From Nitrospirales bacterium (GTDB lineage: Bacteria > Nitrospirota > Nitrospiria > Nitrospirales > UBA8639), in NCBI GenBank assembly GCA_029261355.1, contig JAJDBM010000061.1, forward strand, positions 186,001 through 250,000: a stretch of 64,000 nt of DNA, given 5' to 3'. The notes below the pieces were generated by a model. The model was given only the letters and a program-made list of their open reading frames with translations, did not search any database and was not told the DNA's origin. The position numbers and the translations under genes are program-made. Numbering within the stretch: position 1 is the stretch's first letter; the number at the start of each line of letters is the position of its first letter. Positions 27,184 through 34,347 of this stretch are shown here, in pieces.

Positions 27184-28959
27184 TTAGATGATCGTGTGGA
27201 TCTTTCGTTCTTCTGACGTTGCGTTTCCACGAAATGAAGAGACCCCAACCACTTGATCGGGGTGATAATCAAGAAGCTTCAACCATTCTTCAGCTGACTC
27301 ATCAGGAGGAAATATTTCTCCCTCTTTAAATTCTTCTTTGACCGCAACCAAAAGATCCTCTTCCGTGATTCCGCCTTGCCCATGCGTCCCTGTCTCAATA
27401 TCTCTTTCGACCGCTCGTTCCTTTGCGCGACGGACCATACTCGCGAGAATTGCTCCACTTAATAAGTCTCGACGGTATAAGATCTCTCGTCGCCCATTCC
27501 TCAAACGGATGGACAGAACGCGATTCTCATCAGTTCTAGCAAAAAGGTGATCAAGCATCGTGGAAATGATGGACTGGCGCGCGGGTTCATGATTGCCTTC
27601 GTGCGCCTTAATCAGATCTGAGTCGAGAGGAATACCTGGAGATACATAAATCTGCAAAATTTCGTCAGCCTCAACACGAGACGGACGAGTAACTTTCACC
27701 TTACGATCAATTCTCCCAGGTCGCAAAATAGCAGGATCAATGAGATCAGGCCGATTAGAGGCGAGAATGACAACCACATCATGCAATGATTCAATACCAT
27801 CTAGCTCTGCACAAAACATTGGCACCAAGGTGCTAGAAATATTATAGGAACGAAGTGCCCGTCGTGTTCCAAGAATTGATTCAGCTTCATCAATAAAAAT
27901 AAACGGCAAGAACCCAGCTTTCCGACGCTCCCGAGCTTGCGTAAACAAGTCACGAACAATTCGCTCGGACTCGCCAACCCACATGTTCAAGATTTCAGGA
28001 CCTTTGATATGTAAAAAGCTCCCTCTCTCTATAGGAGGATACGCCGCTCCCCGATCCTGAATCTGCAGACCTTCGCTCATATGCTCAGAATGCTCTTTAA
28101 CTAATTGCGCCAAACTGGCTGCAGTCGCCTGACCAATTAATGTTTTCCCACACCCAGGTGGTCCATGAAGTAAAAAGCCTTTAGGTTGTGAAAACTGATA
28201 TTGTTGAAACGTATCCCGATGAAGAAGCGGATATTCAATAGCACGACGAATTGCGGCAATCGCAATCTTATGACCGCCAATCTGCTCCCACGTGACTGAT
28301 GGCACTTCATCCAGCACATGCCCCTTGGACTCAGACTTCTCAAGTCGCTCAAGCACAAGACGAAACGAAGGGTCGACGCGAACTTCATCTCCAGATTTAA
28401 ACTCCACATGCAGTAACTCAGCCGCCCTCTGTAAAAGCAGCCCTTGTCGCCCTGGTTCTTGATCCATTCGAAGCCGCCCATCAGCAAGCACTTCTCCCAC
28501 CTTGAGAATAGGACCATTAATGTCGAACCCCAATGACCGAATCACCACGTAGGCTTCATTTACCAGGACCTGACTCCCAATTTTCAAATCTAACGGTTCG
28601 AGACGTGAATCCACGGTCGTATAATACTCACTCCCGCCAACAATGATTCGTGCCATACCTTCAGAGGGTAAATCGATCAGCGTCCCAATGCGATTAGCTG
28701 GAGCCGTCAATTGCTCAACAACTGCATTGAGTTTCTGTATTTCGGTTTTATGTTGCTCATGATCCACTCCTTGTTGTAGGACAAGGTGCTTAAGCTTTTG
28801 AAGCAAAGGAACCCTAGAATCCCCCTCCGGCATTGAAGCAAGACATTCATCGATTAAGATGAGAGGACTCGTTGACATCGCACCAGATGATGGCTTGAGG
28901 GGTTTCCCCGCGGACTCAGATTGTGACATTCGCTCCGAACCTGTATTCTGATCGCTCAT
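27184..28959 (-). CDS. mpa: Proteasomal AAA ATPase (Mpa/ARC)
   Basis: Hexameric unfoldase that recognises Pup-tagged proteins and feeds the 20S core. N-terminal coiled coil (about 53-90), two OB domains, then one AAA module with Walker A GPPGCGKT and Walker B FIFIDEAES, and NRPDLIDPAILRPGRIDR. ATG 28959 with a GGA box is preferred to the TTG four codons upstream. The C-terminus ends KIHTII, lacking the penultimate Tyr (QYL) that docks mycobacterial Mpa on the core. First gene of the operon. Confidence 0.93.
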   Translation of the reverse strand: MSDQNTGSERMSQSESAGKPLKPSSGAMSTSPLILIDECLASMPEGDSRVPLLQKLKHLVLQQGVDHEQHKTEIQKLNAVVEQLTAPANRIGTLIDLPSEGMARIIVGGSEYYTTVDSRLEPLDLKIGSQVLVNEAYVVIRSLGFDINGPILKVGEVLADGRLRMDQEPGRQGLLLQRAAELLHVEFKSGDEVRVDPSFRLVLERLEKSESKGHVLDEVPSVTWEQIGGHKIAIAAIRRAIEYPLLHRDTFQQYQFSQPKGFLLHGPPGCGKTLIGQATAASLAQLVKEHSEHMSEGLQIQDRGAAYPPIERGSFLHIKGPEILNMWVGESERIVRDLFTQARERRKAGFLPFIFIDEAESILGTRRALRSYNISSTLVPMFCAELDGIESLHDVVVILASNRPDLIDPAILRPGRIDRKVKVTRPSRVEADEILQIYVSPGIPLDSDLIKAHEGNHEPARQSIISTMLDHLFARTDENRVLSIRLRNGRREILYRRDLLSGAILASMVRRAKERAVERDIETGTHGQGGITEEDLLVAVKEEFKEGEIFPPDESAEEWLKLLDYHPDQVVGVSSFRGNATSEERKIHTII

Positions 28960-29088
28960 AAGTGTTTCCAACGTCTAAGGAAAAATGTCTCGTTACGATT
29001 TCATAAATCATAACATGCTCAGCATGGGTATGCTGACATTTATCAAACCTTTTCACTCTATCCTATCGAAGCTCTCCTACTCAAACAC

Positions 29089-29126
29089 AAAAAAAAGCAG
29101 GGAACCCCTGTGTGAAGGCCCCCTGC
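29089..29126 (-). terminator. Intrinsic terminator of the RRM gene
   Basis: On the minus strand GCAGGG pairs with CCCTGC at the ends of a longer imperfect hairpin, followed by eight T's. It begins about 48 bases after the stop codon of the RNA-binding protein. Confidence 0.85.
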
Positions 29127-29174
29127 ATAATAATTCGATTCTATCTGAGACAGAGACGAACGTGTTTTAGGTTT

Positions 29175-29498
29175 TCAGAATCGCCTCCCACCATCACCGC
29201 CATAACCACCTTCTCCACCACCATATCCCCCACCATCGCGTGACCGAGGTGTTTGCGGACGTGCCTCATTCACCGTTAAGCTTCGTCCACCCAATTCTGT
29301 TTCATTGAGTGCCGCGATTGCAGCCTTAGCTTCTTCCTCTGAGGACATTTCGACAAAACCAAAGCCTCTCGATCTTCCGGTAAATTTGTCCATAATAATT
29401 CGAGCTGACTCTACGTTGCCGTGTGGACTAAATAGATCAGATAATTCTTGGTCGACTGTCGAGTAAGGCAAACCACCAACGTAAATTTTTGAACCCAT
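29175..29498 (-). CDS. Glycine-rich RRM RNA-binding protein
   Basis: 107 residues. A single RNA-recognition motif (about 3-80) has RNP2 KIYVGGLPYS and RNP1 GRSRGFGFVEM, then a Gly/Arg-rich tail (GGGYGGGEGGYGGDGG). This is the layout of cyanobacterial and proteobacterial cold-inducible Rbp proteins. It binds single-stranded RNA, probably as a chaperone. An AGGAGG box precedes the ATG. A leader of over 200 bases with strong pairing potential suggests RNA-level, possibly self, control. Confidence 0.93.
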   Translation of the reverse strand: MGSKIYVGGLPYSTVDQELSDLFSPHGNVESARIIMDKFTGRSRGFGFVEMSSEEEAKAAIAALNETELGGRSLTVNEARPQTPRSRDGGGYGGGEGGYGGDGGRRF

Positions 29499-29720
29499 CA
29501 GGCTCCTCCTTTTGATTATACTGTTGTTGTTTTGCGACAGAGATCAAAGAAGGAACAGGAAGGAATGGCCAGAGAACGCGATACTGAGGCGACTAAGGTC
29601 TGACTTCCGAATACGTTCCCAAAAAGCAAAACAACAGGCTATTCAGGGCCATCCCGGTTAGACCCCTAGCTTCCCGGCCCACAGAAGATAACTAGAGTAG
29701 GCGCTACGATAGCCTACCTT
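29499..29720 (-). promoter_or_regulatory. Long structured leader of the RRM gene
   Basis: Read on the minus strand, a hairpin GTAGGC...GCCTAC is followed by a compact element closed by GGGCC/GGCCC. Inside it lie AAGCTAGGGGTCTAACCGGG and a U-rich run. Further down, GCAAAACAAC close to the ribosome-binding site is perfectly complementary to GTTGTTTTGC some 90 bases earlier (plus-strand 29526-29535 with 29626-29635). The pairing would bring the start region into a closed fold. I do not recognise a named RNA family. Confidence 0.55.
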
Positions 29721-29790
29721 TTTTTAAAAAGCAACAAAAAAACTCCCATCGGATTTGAAATAATTTTAGGTAGAAAACCTATAGAAAAAA

Positions 29791-29819
29791 TTATGCGGGT
29801 GGAGGGAATTGAATCCGCT
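29791..29819 (-). pseudogene. Decayed copy of the tRNA-Leu 3' end
   Basis: Aligned without gaps to the 3' end of the intact tRNA-Leu, 21 of 29 bases are identical, including GGGAATTGAA (T-arm) and TGCGGG (acceptor). No anticodon arm or second acceptor strand can be found. It lies 50 bases downstream of the tRNA in the same orientation, the arrangement left by tRNA-targeted integration or by decay of a tandem copy. Confidence 0.6.
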
Positions 29820-29869
29820 TGCTTTTACAGGAATCAGCGTAAGCGTTCATTTTTTCGTAGAATAAATAA

Positions 29870-29956
29870 TGGTGCGGGAGACGGGAATTGAACCCGTATG
29901 CCCTTGCGGGCGCAGGATTTTAAGTCCTGTGCGTCTGCCAATTCCGCCACTCCCGC
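29870..29956 (-). tRNA. tRNA-Leu (anticodon UAA)
   Basis: 87 bases on the minus strand. The acceptor stem GCGGGAG/CTCCCGC has discriminator A and an encoded CCA. The anticodon stem CAGGA/TCCTG holds the loop CTTAAAA, giving anticodon TAA. A long variable arm (GCCCGCAAGGGC) is typical of leucine tRNAs. The T-arm is ACGGG-TTCAATT-CCCGT. All arms pair. Confidence 0.96.
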
Positions 29957-30245
29957 ATCCGCAAATGATTGGATTTTTTAAGCTTTGTATTTTGCAGTTC
30001 TGAGTAAAAATATACAATGGTGCGGCGTCTGCTGCAACGCGCCACATATTAGCATGATTCAACTGCAGCAACAACTCATTCTCATGGCTAAACATGACTA
30101 GATCAGACTACGTATCCGTCAGTAACAATGCTACAAGGGGAAACCCACATGACTTTGTTGTAAGGATTCAATATTCCTAAACATAGAGAATATTGCAGAT
30201 GACTCATTGATTACAGGATTATTGAGGTAGGCTAGAAACATGTCA

Positions 30246-30285
30246 AAAAAAAAGCTGCGGGAGTTTGAACTCCCACAGCCTTTTT
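30246..30285 (-). terminator. Bidirectional terminator of the OmpA-like gene
   Basis: GCTGCGGGAGTT and AACTCCCACAGC make a 12-pair stem (one mismatch) with a TG loop. On the minus strand a run of nine T's follows. On the plus strand CTTTTT follows. It lies about 25 bases after the lipoprotein stop codon. Confidence 0.9.
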
Positions 30286-30308
30286 GACTTCTTGAAGACG
30301 CGAAATTC

Positions 30309-31295
30309 TTAATGTGAACCAACCGACATATGTCCTCGTCGATTTTGTTGATAGCAATGCTCATTATGTTCTGAACAGAAAGGCCGCTCTTTCCCGTATG
30401 ACACCACTCTAAGCTGTGAAGCATCAACCCCAAGGTCAATGAGATAGGCTCTTGCTGCTTCGGCTCTCTTTCGCCCTAACACCATATTATAATTTTGTGT
30501 ACCACGTGAATCACAATGACCTTCAATCGTCACAGGTTGCCCAGGATGAGCCTTCAACCAATCCGCATCATTCTGAAGTGAGTACACACCACTTTTTGAA
30601 ATCTTCCAACTATCAAACTCAAAATAGACATCTTGCACGTTCCCATTGAACCCACCCATATGAAGACCATTCTTAGAGGACCGGGAGTCTCCTTGGGTCT
30701 GATGGAACATTCCATGATTACTCGATCCAGATTTGGCCACGAGCATATCTTGATCAACATGCTCGGACAATAACCCTCCACCTGATGAACCAGCGCCGGA
30801 AGCATTGCCGCGAAGGAACGCTTCTGCCCATTCTTCGGGCGTGGGATTCACACTCTCAGCTGAACCACTCCCAAATCCCGTGACCGGTCCATTATTAGAG
30901 CCATAGCCCGACACTCCAGCATAATTATGCCCATAGTCACTTCCGCCATCATACGCCATCCCGGTTTCTGGATCGACATATTGAACGCCTTCATAGTTGT
31001 GCGTCCCACTGTTAACTCCAGAGCTATCAGGAGTCACGCCCCATCCATATCCTCTTGATGAATTAATAGCTCCTGGATCATATGACTCCCCACTTTCATA
31101 GAATGACCGCCCAGAGGCATAATCACCATTGATAGGGTATCCGGATGAATCGGTCATACCCATTGCGCTTGAACCATGAGGTCCTGATTCTGAATCCACT
31201 GTGTAACCCACCGAATGAGAAGAACATCCTTGCCCGATCGCCAAAACGAGGGCAAGTGCGCTCATCCATAGCTGTGTTTGATAACGAGTCTTCAT
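30309..31295 (-). CDS. OmpA/Pal-family outer-membrane lipoprotein
   Basis: 328 residues. The signal peptide ends at Cys24 (AIGQGCSS, a slightly atypical lipobox), so probably a lipoprotein. Residues about 25-215 are Gly/Ser/Tyr-rich and low in complexity. The C-terminal OmpA domain (VYFEFDSWKIS, VTIEGHCDSRGTQNYN, LGRKRAEAARAYL) matches Pal peptidoglycan binding. It probably links the outer membrane to peptidoglycan. The long repetitive linker is unusual for Pal, which is normally about 170 residues. Strong AGAGGAGG box. No Tol genes adjoin. Confidence 0.88.
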   Translation of the reverse strand: MKTRYQTQLWMSALALVLAIGQGCSSHSVGYTVDSESGPHGSSAMGMTDSSGYPINGDYASGRSFYESGESYDPGAINSSRGYGWGVTPDSSGVNSGTHNYEGVQYVDPETGMAYDGGSDYGHNYAGVSGYGSNNGPVTGFGSGSAESVNPTPEEWAEAFLRGNASGAGSSGGGLLSEHVDQDMLVAKSGSSNHGMFHQTQGDSRSSKNGLHMGGFNGNVQDVYFEFDSWKISKSGVYSLQNDADWLKAHPGQPVTIEGHCDSRGTQNYNMVLGRKRAEAARAYLIDLGVDASQLRVVSYGKERPFCSEHNEHCYQQNRRGHMSVGSH

Positions 31296-31841
31296 AGAAA
31301 CCTCCTCTAAATTAAGCAGATGATACGCGTGCGTTTCTCATCGCGGTTTTGTAACTGATGCGACACGGGTTAGGTCGATATGTGTTTGGATTTCCAACGA
31401 ATTGTGAGATCGACTCAACAATAAATGAGGAAATTTGACCTTGTTCCATAAGGCCTCTATCGGTAATCCAGAATAAAACTTAAGTACTTGCCCCTTTCTC
31501 TTGGCCAATCTTGGTTCTCTCTATTCAGGATTCGTCAATGATGGAACAACGAAAATACTGACCGGTAGCAATAGAAAAGACGCACTGGTTGAGTAGGCAA
31601 CGACTCACACCAACCCGATTCACTCGATTAAAAATTTGATGGAGAAAATGATCAGAAACGGCAGGGACCTCAAAGCAAAAACAGAAACAACACAGGCTAA
31701 AAAACTACCACCGCACGAATCTCTCCCTAGTTGTACCTTGTCGGTCAACCAAAATAGGAAATAAGGAGATCATCGGTCAGATGCACATCATCTGACCGAT
31801 CAAAGACAAATGGGGAGAAGAACGATTATTTTAGACTTCTA
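31296..31841. other. Intergenic region of about 545 bases
   Basis: No ORF with convincing coding character on either strand. It contains the hairpin at 31772-31800 and should hold the minus-strand promoter of the lipoprotein. Nothing else is recognisable. Confidence 0.45.
31772..31800 (-). terminator. Perfect 12-bp hairpin after the epimerase gene
   Basis: ATCGGTCAGATG pairs perfectly with CATCTGACCGAT around a five-base loop, about 41 bases past the epimerase stop. No T-run follows on the minus strand, as with the hairpins at 1930 and 13971. Confidence 0.5.
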
Positions 31842-32852
31842 TCATGCTGATGGAAGAATGGCGTCTTGATACCATTTCCAAAAGTTGGCAACTCCCTCTG
31901 GGACAGAAGTTTTTGGCTGATACCCTAGGAGGCTTTGCGTTTTACTAATATCCGCAAATGTATAGGAAATGTCCGCGTCTAACATGGGCGTCGGTACAAG
32001 ATTCGCTGGTCGACCAGCCAGCGCTTCAATGCCCTTAATAAAGTCAGTCAATAAGACAGGTTCACCGCGCCCAAGGTTCAGCACTTCATACCCAAGTGGT
32101 CGATCAACGGCAGCAATAATACCACTCACAATATCTAGGACATACGTCCAATCACGATGCATATTTCCAGAATTATAGAGTGGCACCTCCGTGCCTTTAA
32201 ATATATTGTCAAGAACCTTAAAGGCCATCATGTCAGGACGACCACGCGGACCGTAGACCGTAAAAAAACGTAGCATAGTGCAGTGCAATGCATAGAGATG
32301 ATGGTAGGAATACGCCAACATTTCGCTTGCGCGCTTACTTGAGGCATAGGGAGCTAATGGACGATCACACCGGTCATCAGGCACAAAGGGAATTTGCTGG
32401 GTATTCCCATAGACCGATGAGGTTGAGGCAAACACAAAGTTTGGCAGGTTCTTCGGCTTGGATGCCTCGGACAATCTCCCGACGCAGGCATCAAGGAGAC
32501 ACAGCGTGCCGTTGACGTTAACATCATAATAGAGCCCCGGGTCATCGATGGAAACGCGAACACCGGCCATGGCTGCCAGGTGCACCACAGCATCAAACTG
32601 ATAGGTTTCAAATGCCTTTTGCACAACCTTGCGGTCACGGATATCCCCTTCAATAAGCGTAAAGGCCTCAAACTGACCAGAAGGGACGAGATTCGTTTCA
32701 ATTTCTTTAATATTGGCGCGCTTTCGCCTTGGATCATAATAATCATTAAAATTATCAATTCCGATAACCCGATCACCTCGTTTCAGCAGCGTTTCGGCCG
32801 TATGGCTCCCAATAAAGCCAGCAGCTCCTGTCACAAGTACGGTCTTAGCCAT
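31842..32852 (-). CDS. UDP-glucuronate 4-epimerase-like NAD-dependent epimerase
   Basis: 336-residue extended SDR: GAAGFIGSH cofactor loop, IDNFNDYYDPRRKRAN (a hallmark of UDP-glucuronate epimerases), STSSVYG, catalytic YASSK, and FFTVYGPRGRPDMMAF. It should interconvert UDP-glucuronate and UDP-galacturonate for capsule, LPS or exopolysaccharide. The UXS gene at 21.1 kb uses the same substrate. It stands alone in its transcription unit. Confidence 0.88.
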   Translation of the reverse strand: MAKTVLVTGAAGFIGSHTAETLLKRGDRVIGIDNFNDYYDPRRKRANIKEIETNLVPSGQFEAFTLIEGDIRDRKVVQKAFETYQFDAVVHLAAMAGVRVSIDDPGLYYDVNVNGTLCLLDACVGRLSEASKPKNLPNFVFASTSSVYGNTQQIPFVPDDRCDRPLAPYASSKRASEMLAYSYHHLYALHCTMLRFFTVYGPRGRPDMMAFKVLDNIFKGTEVPLYNSGNMHRDWTYVLDIVSGIIAAVDRPLGYEVLNLGRGEPVLLTDFIKGIEALAGRPANLVPTPMLDADISYTFADISKTQSLLGYQPKTSVPEGVANFWKWYQDAILPSA

Positions 32853-33120
32853 GCGTCGTCTCCCTCTTTCTTCGAAAATATCTTTAAATTTTCTACTCTC
32901 TAAGGTGCCTCAACCTCTCAACAGCGGTCAAGGAAAGTGCTGGGGTTGCTTCCCTAGGGACGTAGTCTTCTTGAATAATCAGTCGGTTATTCGCGGGCCT
33001 ACCTTAACATATTGGAGAATTCATTAGTCAGGATCAATAAACGGTGACTCTGAACTCTGGCTCAATCTACAAAAAGTCTCTCACCTTGTGAGCCACTCAT
33101 GTGATTGCTAGAATACCTCC
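32853..33120. other. Divergent intergenic region
   Basis: 268 bases between the epimerase and ClpS-like genes, with room for two promoters. I see no distinct motif. Confidence 0.35.
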
Positions 33121-33426
33121 ATGAATCAAGAAATACGAGACAGTGCGCTTGAGTCTCCAGATGTCATTGAAGAATCTGGCATTGGCACGAAAGAGGACTT
33201 TGAAGCTGAAGTCATCGTATTTAACTGTAACTGCCATACCTACCAACAGGTCATCGCCCTCTTCTGCCAATACATCCCTGGTATGACGCCTGAACGGGCC
33301 TTTGAGCTTGCATGGCAAATTGATCACCACGGGAGTGCCGGAGTCTACCAAGGTGAGCAAAAAAAAGCGGAAAGTATTGCCAAGCATTTAGCCACAGGCG
33401 GCTTACGAGTCGAAGTTCGATATTAA
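33121..33426 (+). CDS. ClpS-like adaptor with altered N-degron pocket
   Basis: 101 residues. The C-terminal 70 follow the ClpS fold (VIVFNCNCHTYQQVI, then ERAFELAWQIDHHGSAGVYQG, KHLATGGLRVEV). ClpS hands N-degron substrates to ClpAP/ClpCP. The canonical N-D-D-x-T-T stretch is N-C-N-C-H-T here and the pocket His of V-H-x-x-G is Asp. Most N-terminal-residue contacts are therefore replaced. The fold assignment is fair; classical N-end-rule function is doubtful. ClpS normally neighbours clpA, but none is here. Confidence 0.7.
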   Translation: MNQEIRDSALESPDVIEESGIGTKEDFEAEVIVFNCNCHTYQQVIALFCQYIPGMTPERAFELAWQIDHHGSAGVYQGEQKKAESIAKHLATGGLRVEVRY

Positions 33427-33516
33427 GGAAGGCTGTCTAACTCCTCCGCAAAATAAAATCCAAATCATGACTTAACTTCGACAACCGGCCTACGCTCCTG
33501 CCACCTTTCCATCGTG

Positions 33517-34080
33517 CTAACCTTTTTTACTTCCTTTCGCGACCGCAGATTTATTTTTGACTGCACCCTTGGCTGGTGATTGTTGTTTTGCAGTTTTTAA
33601 AGATTTGGCCTTGGTTGTTTTTTTGGAAGAAGATTTGGCGGTCATTGACTTAGATGAAGTAGTGGCAGATTTTGCAGATGGAGAAACCTTTTTGGTTGAC
33701 TTAGGTTCGATCGTCCGTTTTGCATCTGCGGCTGAACTCGAGGCCGCCTTCGGCTTTCCTGATGTTTGGGGGGCACTCTTAGCCTCGTGCTTCGCCAGGA
33801 CCTTCTGGTCAGGAGCCGTCTTCGTTTCAGGTTTCCGTGATTTCGAAGATGCAGGTTTCTTTAATTTAGAACCTTGCCGCTTTTCAGAACTCAGCGGTTG
33901 CGGATCCTTTGAAAATGAAGTTTTGCTTTTCTTGAGAGTCTCTCCAGTATAAACTTTGACTTGATAAAGTTCGAATAATAACCCAATAGCTTTTTCATCA
34001 CCTTTTCTGGCAAGACCTAACAGGCGTCGGCGTTGGTTCATTTCCTCTTCTTCGGTATGGGAAGTCACTCGCCGTTCCAT
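33517..34080 (-). CDS. Lys/Ser/Ala-rich basic protein, histone-H1-like tail
   Basis: 187 residues. The N-terminal 45 residues (RRRLLGLARKGDEKAIGLLFELYQVKVYTGE) look helical and globular. The remaining 140 are a highly basic, Ser/Thr/Ala/Pro-rich disordered tail with PAKGA/KSATTSSK-type repeats, like eukaryotic H1 and bacterial H1-like DNA-compaction proteins. A nucleoid or RNA-associated role is inferred from composition only. The composition is not explained by a frameshift: the codons are varied and the start has clear N-terminal structure. Confidence 0.65.
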   Translation of the reverse strand: MERRVTSHTEEEEMNQRRRLLGLARKGDEKAIGLLFELYQVKVYTGETLKKSKTSFSKDPQPLSSEKRQGSKLKKPASSKSRKPETKTAPDQKVLAKHEAKSAPQTSGKPKAASSSAADAKRTIEPKSTKKVSPSAKSATTSSKSMTAKSSSKKTTKAKSLKTAKQQSPAKGAVKNKSAVAKGSKKG

Positions 34081-34347
34081 CCTGTGTTCCTTTCATTTCG
34101 TCCAAAATTAGGATCAATTTGACACAAAGTCGACGGATTGTACAGAAAACGGCCAACCTTTGTCAGTATCCCCTAGTGTATTTTTCTCAGTTGACACAAA
34201 CATGGCTCAGTCTATGAACTGATTAAGCCGTCAGGCTAAAAATGGTCTCATCGAGACCGTACGAGTCGACCACAAATCGTTGACAACACTTCATCCGTAT
34301 AAATACCCCAAAAGACCACACATTATTCAATGAAATGGATCAGTGAG

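Noticed and set aside
25671-27272. pafA and dop as a simple gene duplication
   Set aside because: They differ in the Dop-specific insertion and C-termini and are standard paralogues with different jobs.
29791-29819. Second functional tRNA
   Set aside because: Only the T-arm and acceptor 3' strand survive; no anticodon arm can be folded.
33557-33952. 131-residue plus-strand ORF antisense to the basic protein
   Set aside because: It is the Asp/Phe/Val-rich shadow of a Lys/Ser/Ala-rich coding strand, with no homology features.
34275-34310. TTGACA followed by TATAAA on the plus strand
   Set aside because: Only 12 bases separate them, too short for sigma-70, and no plus-strand gene follows.
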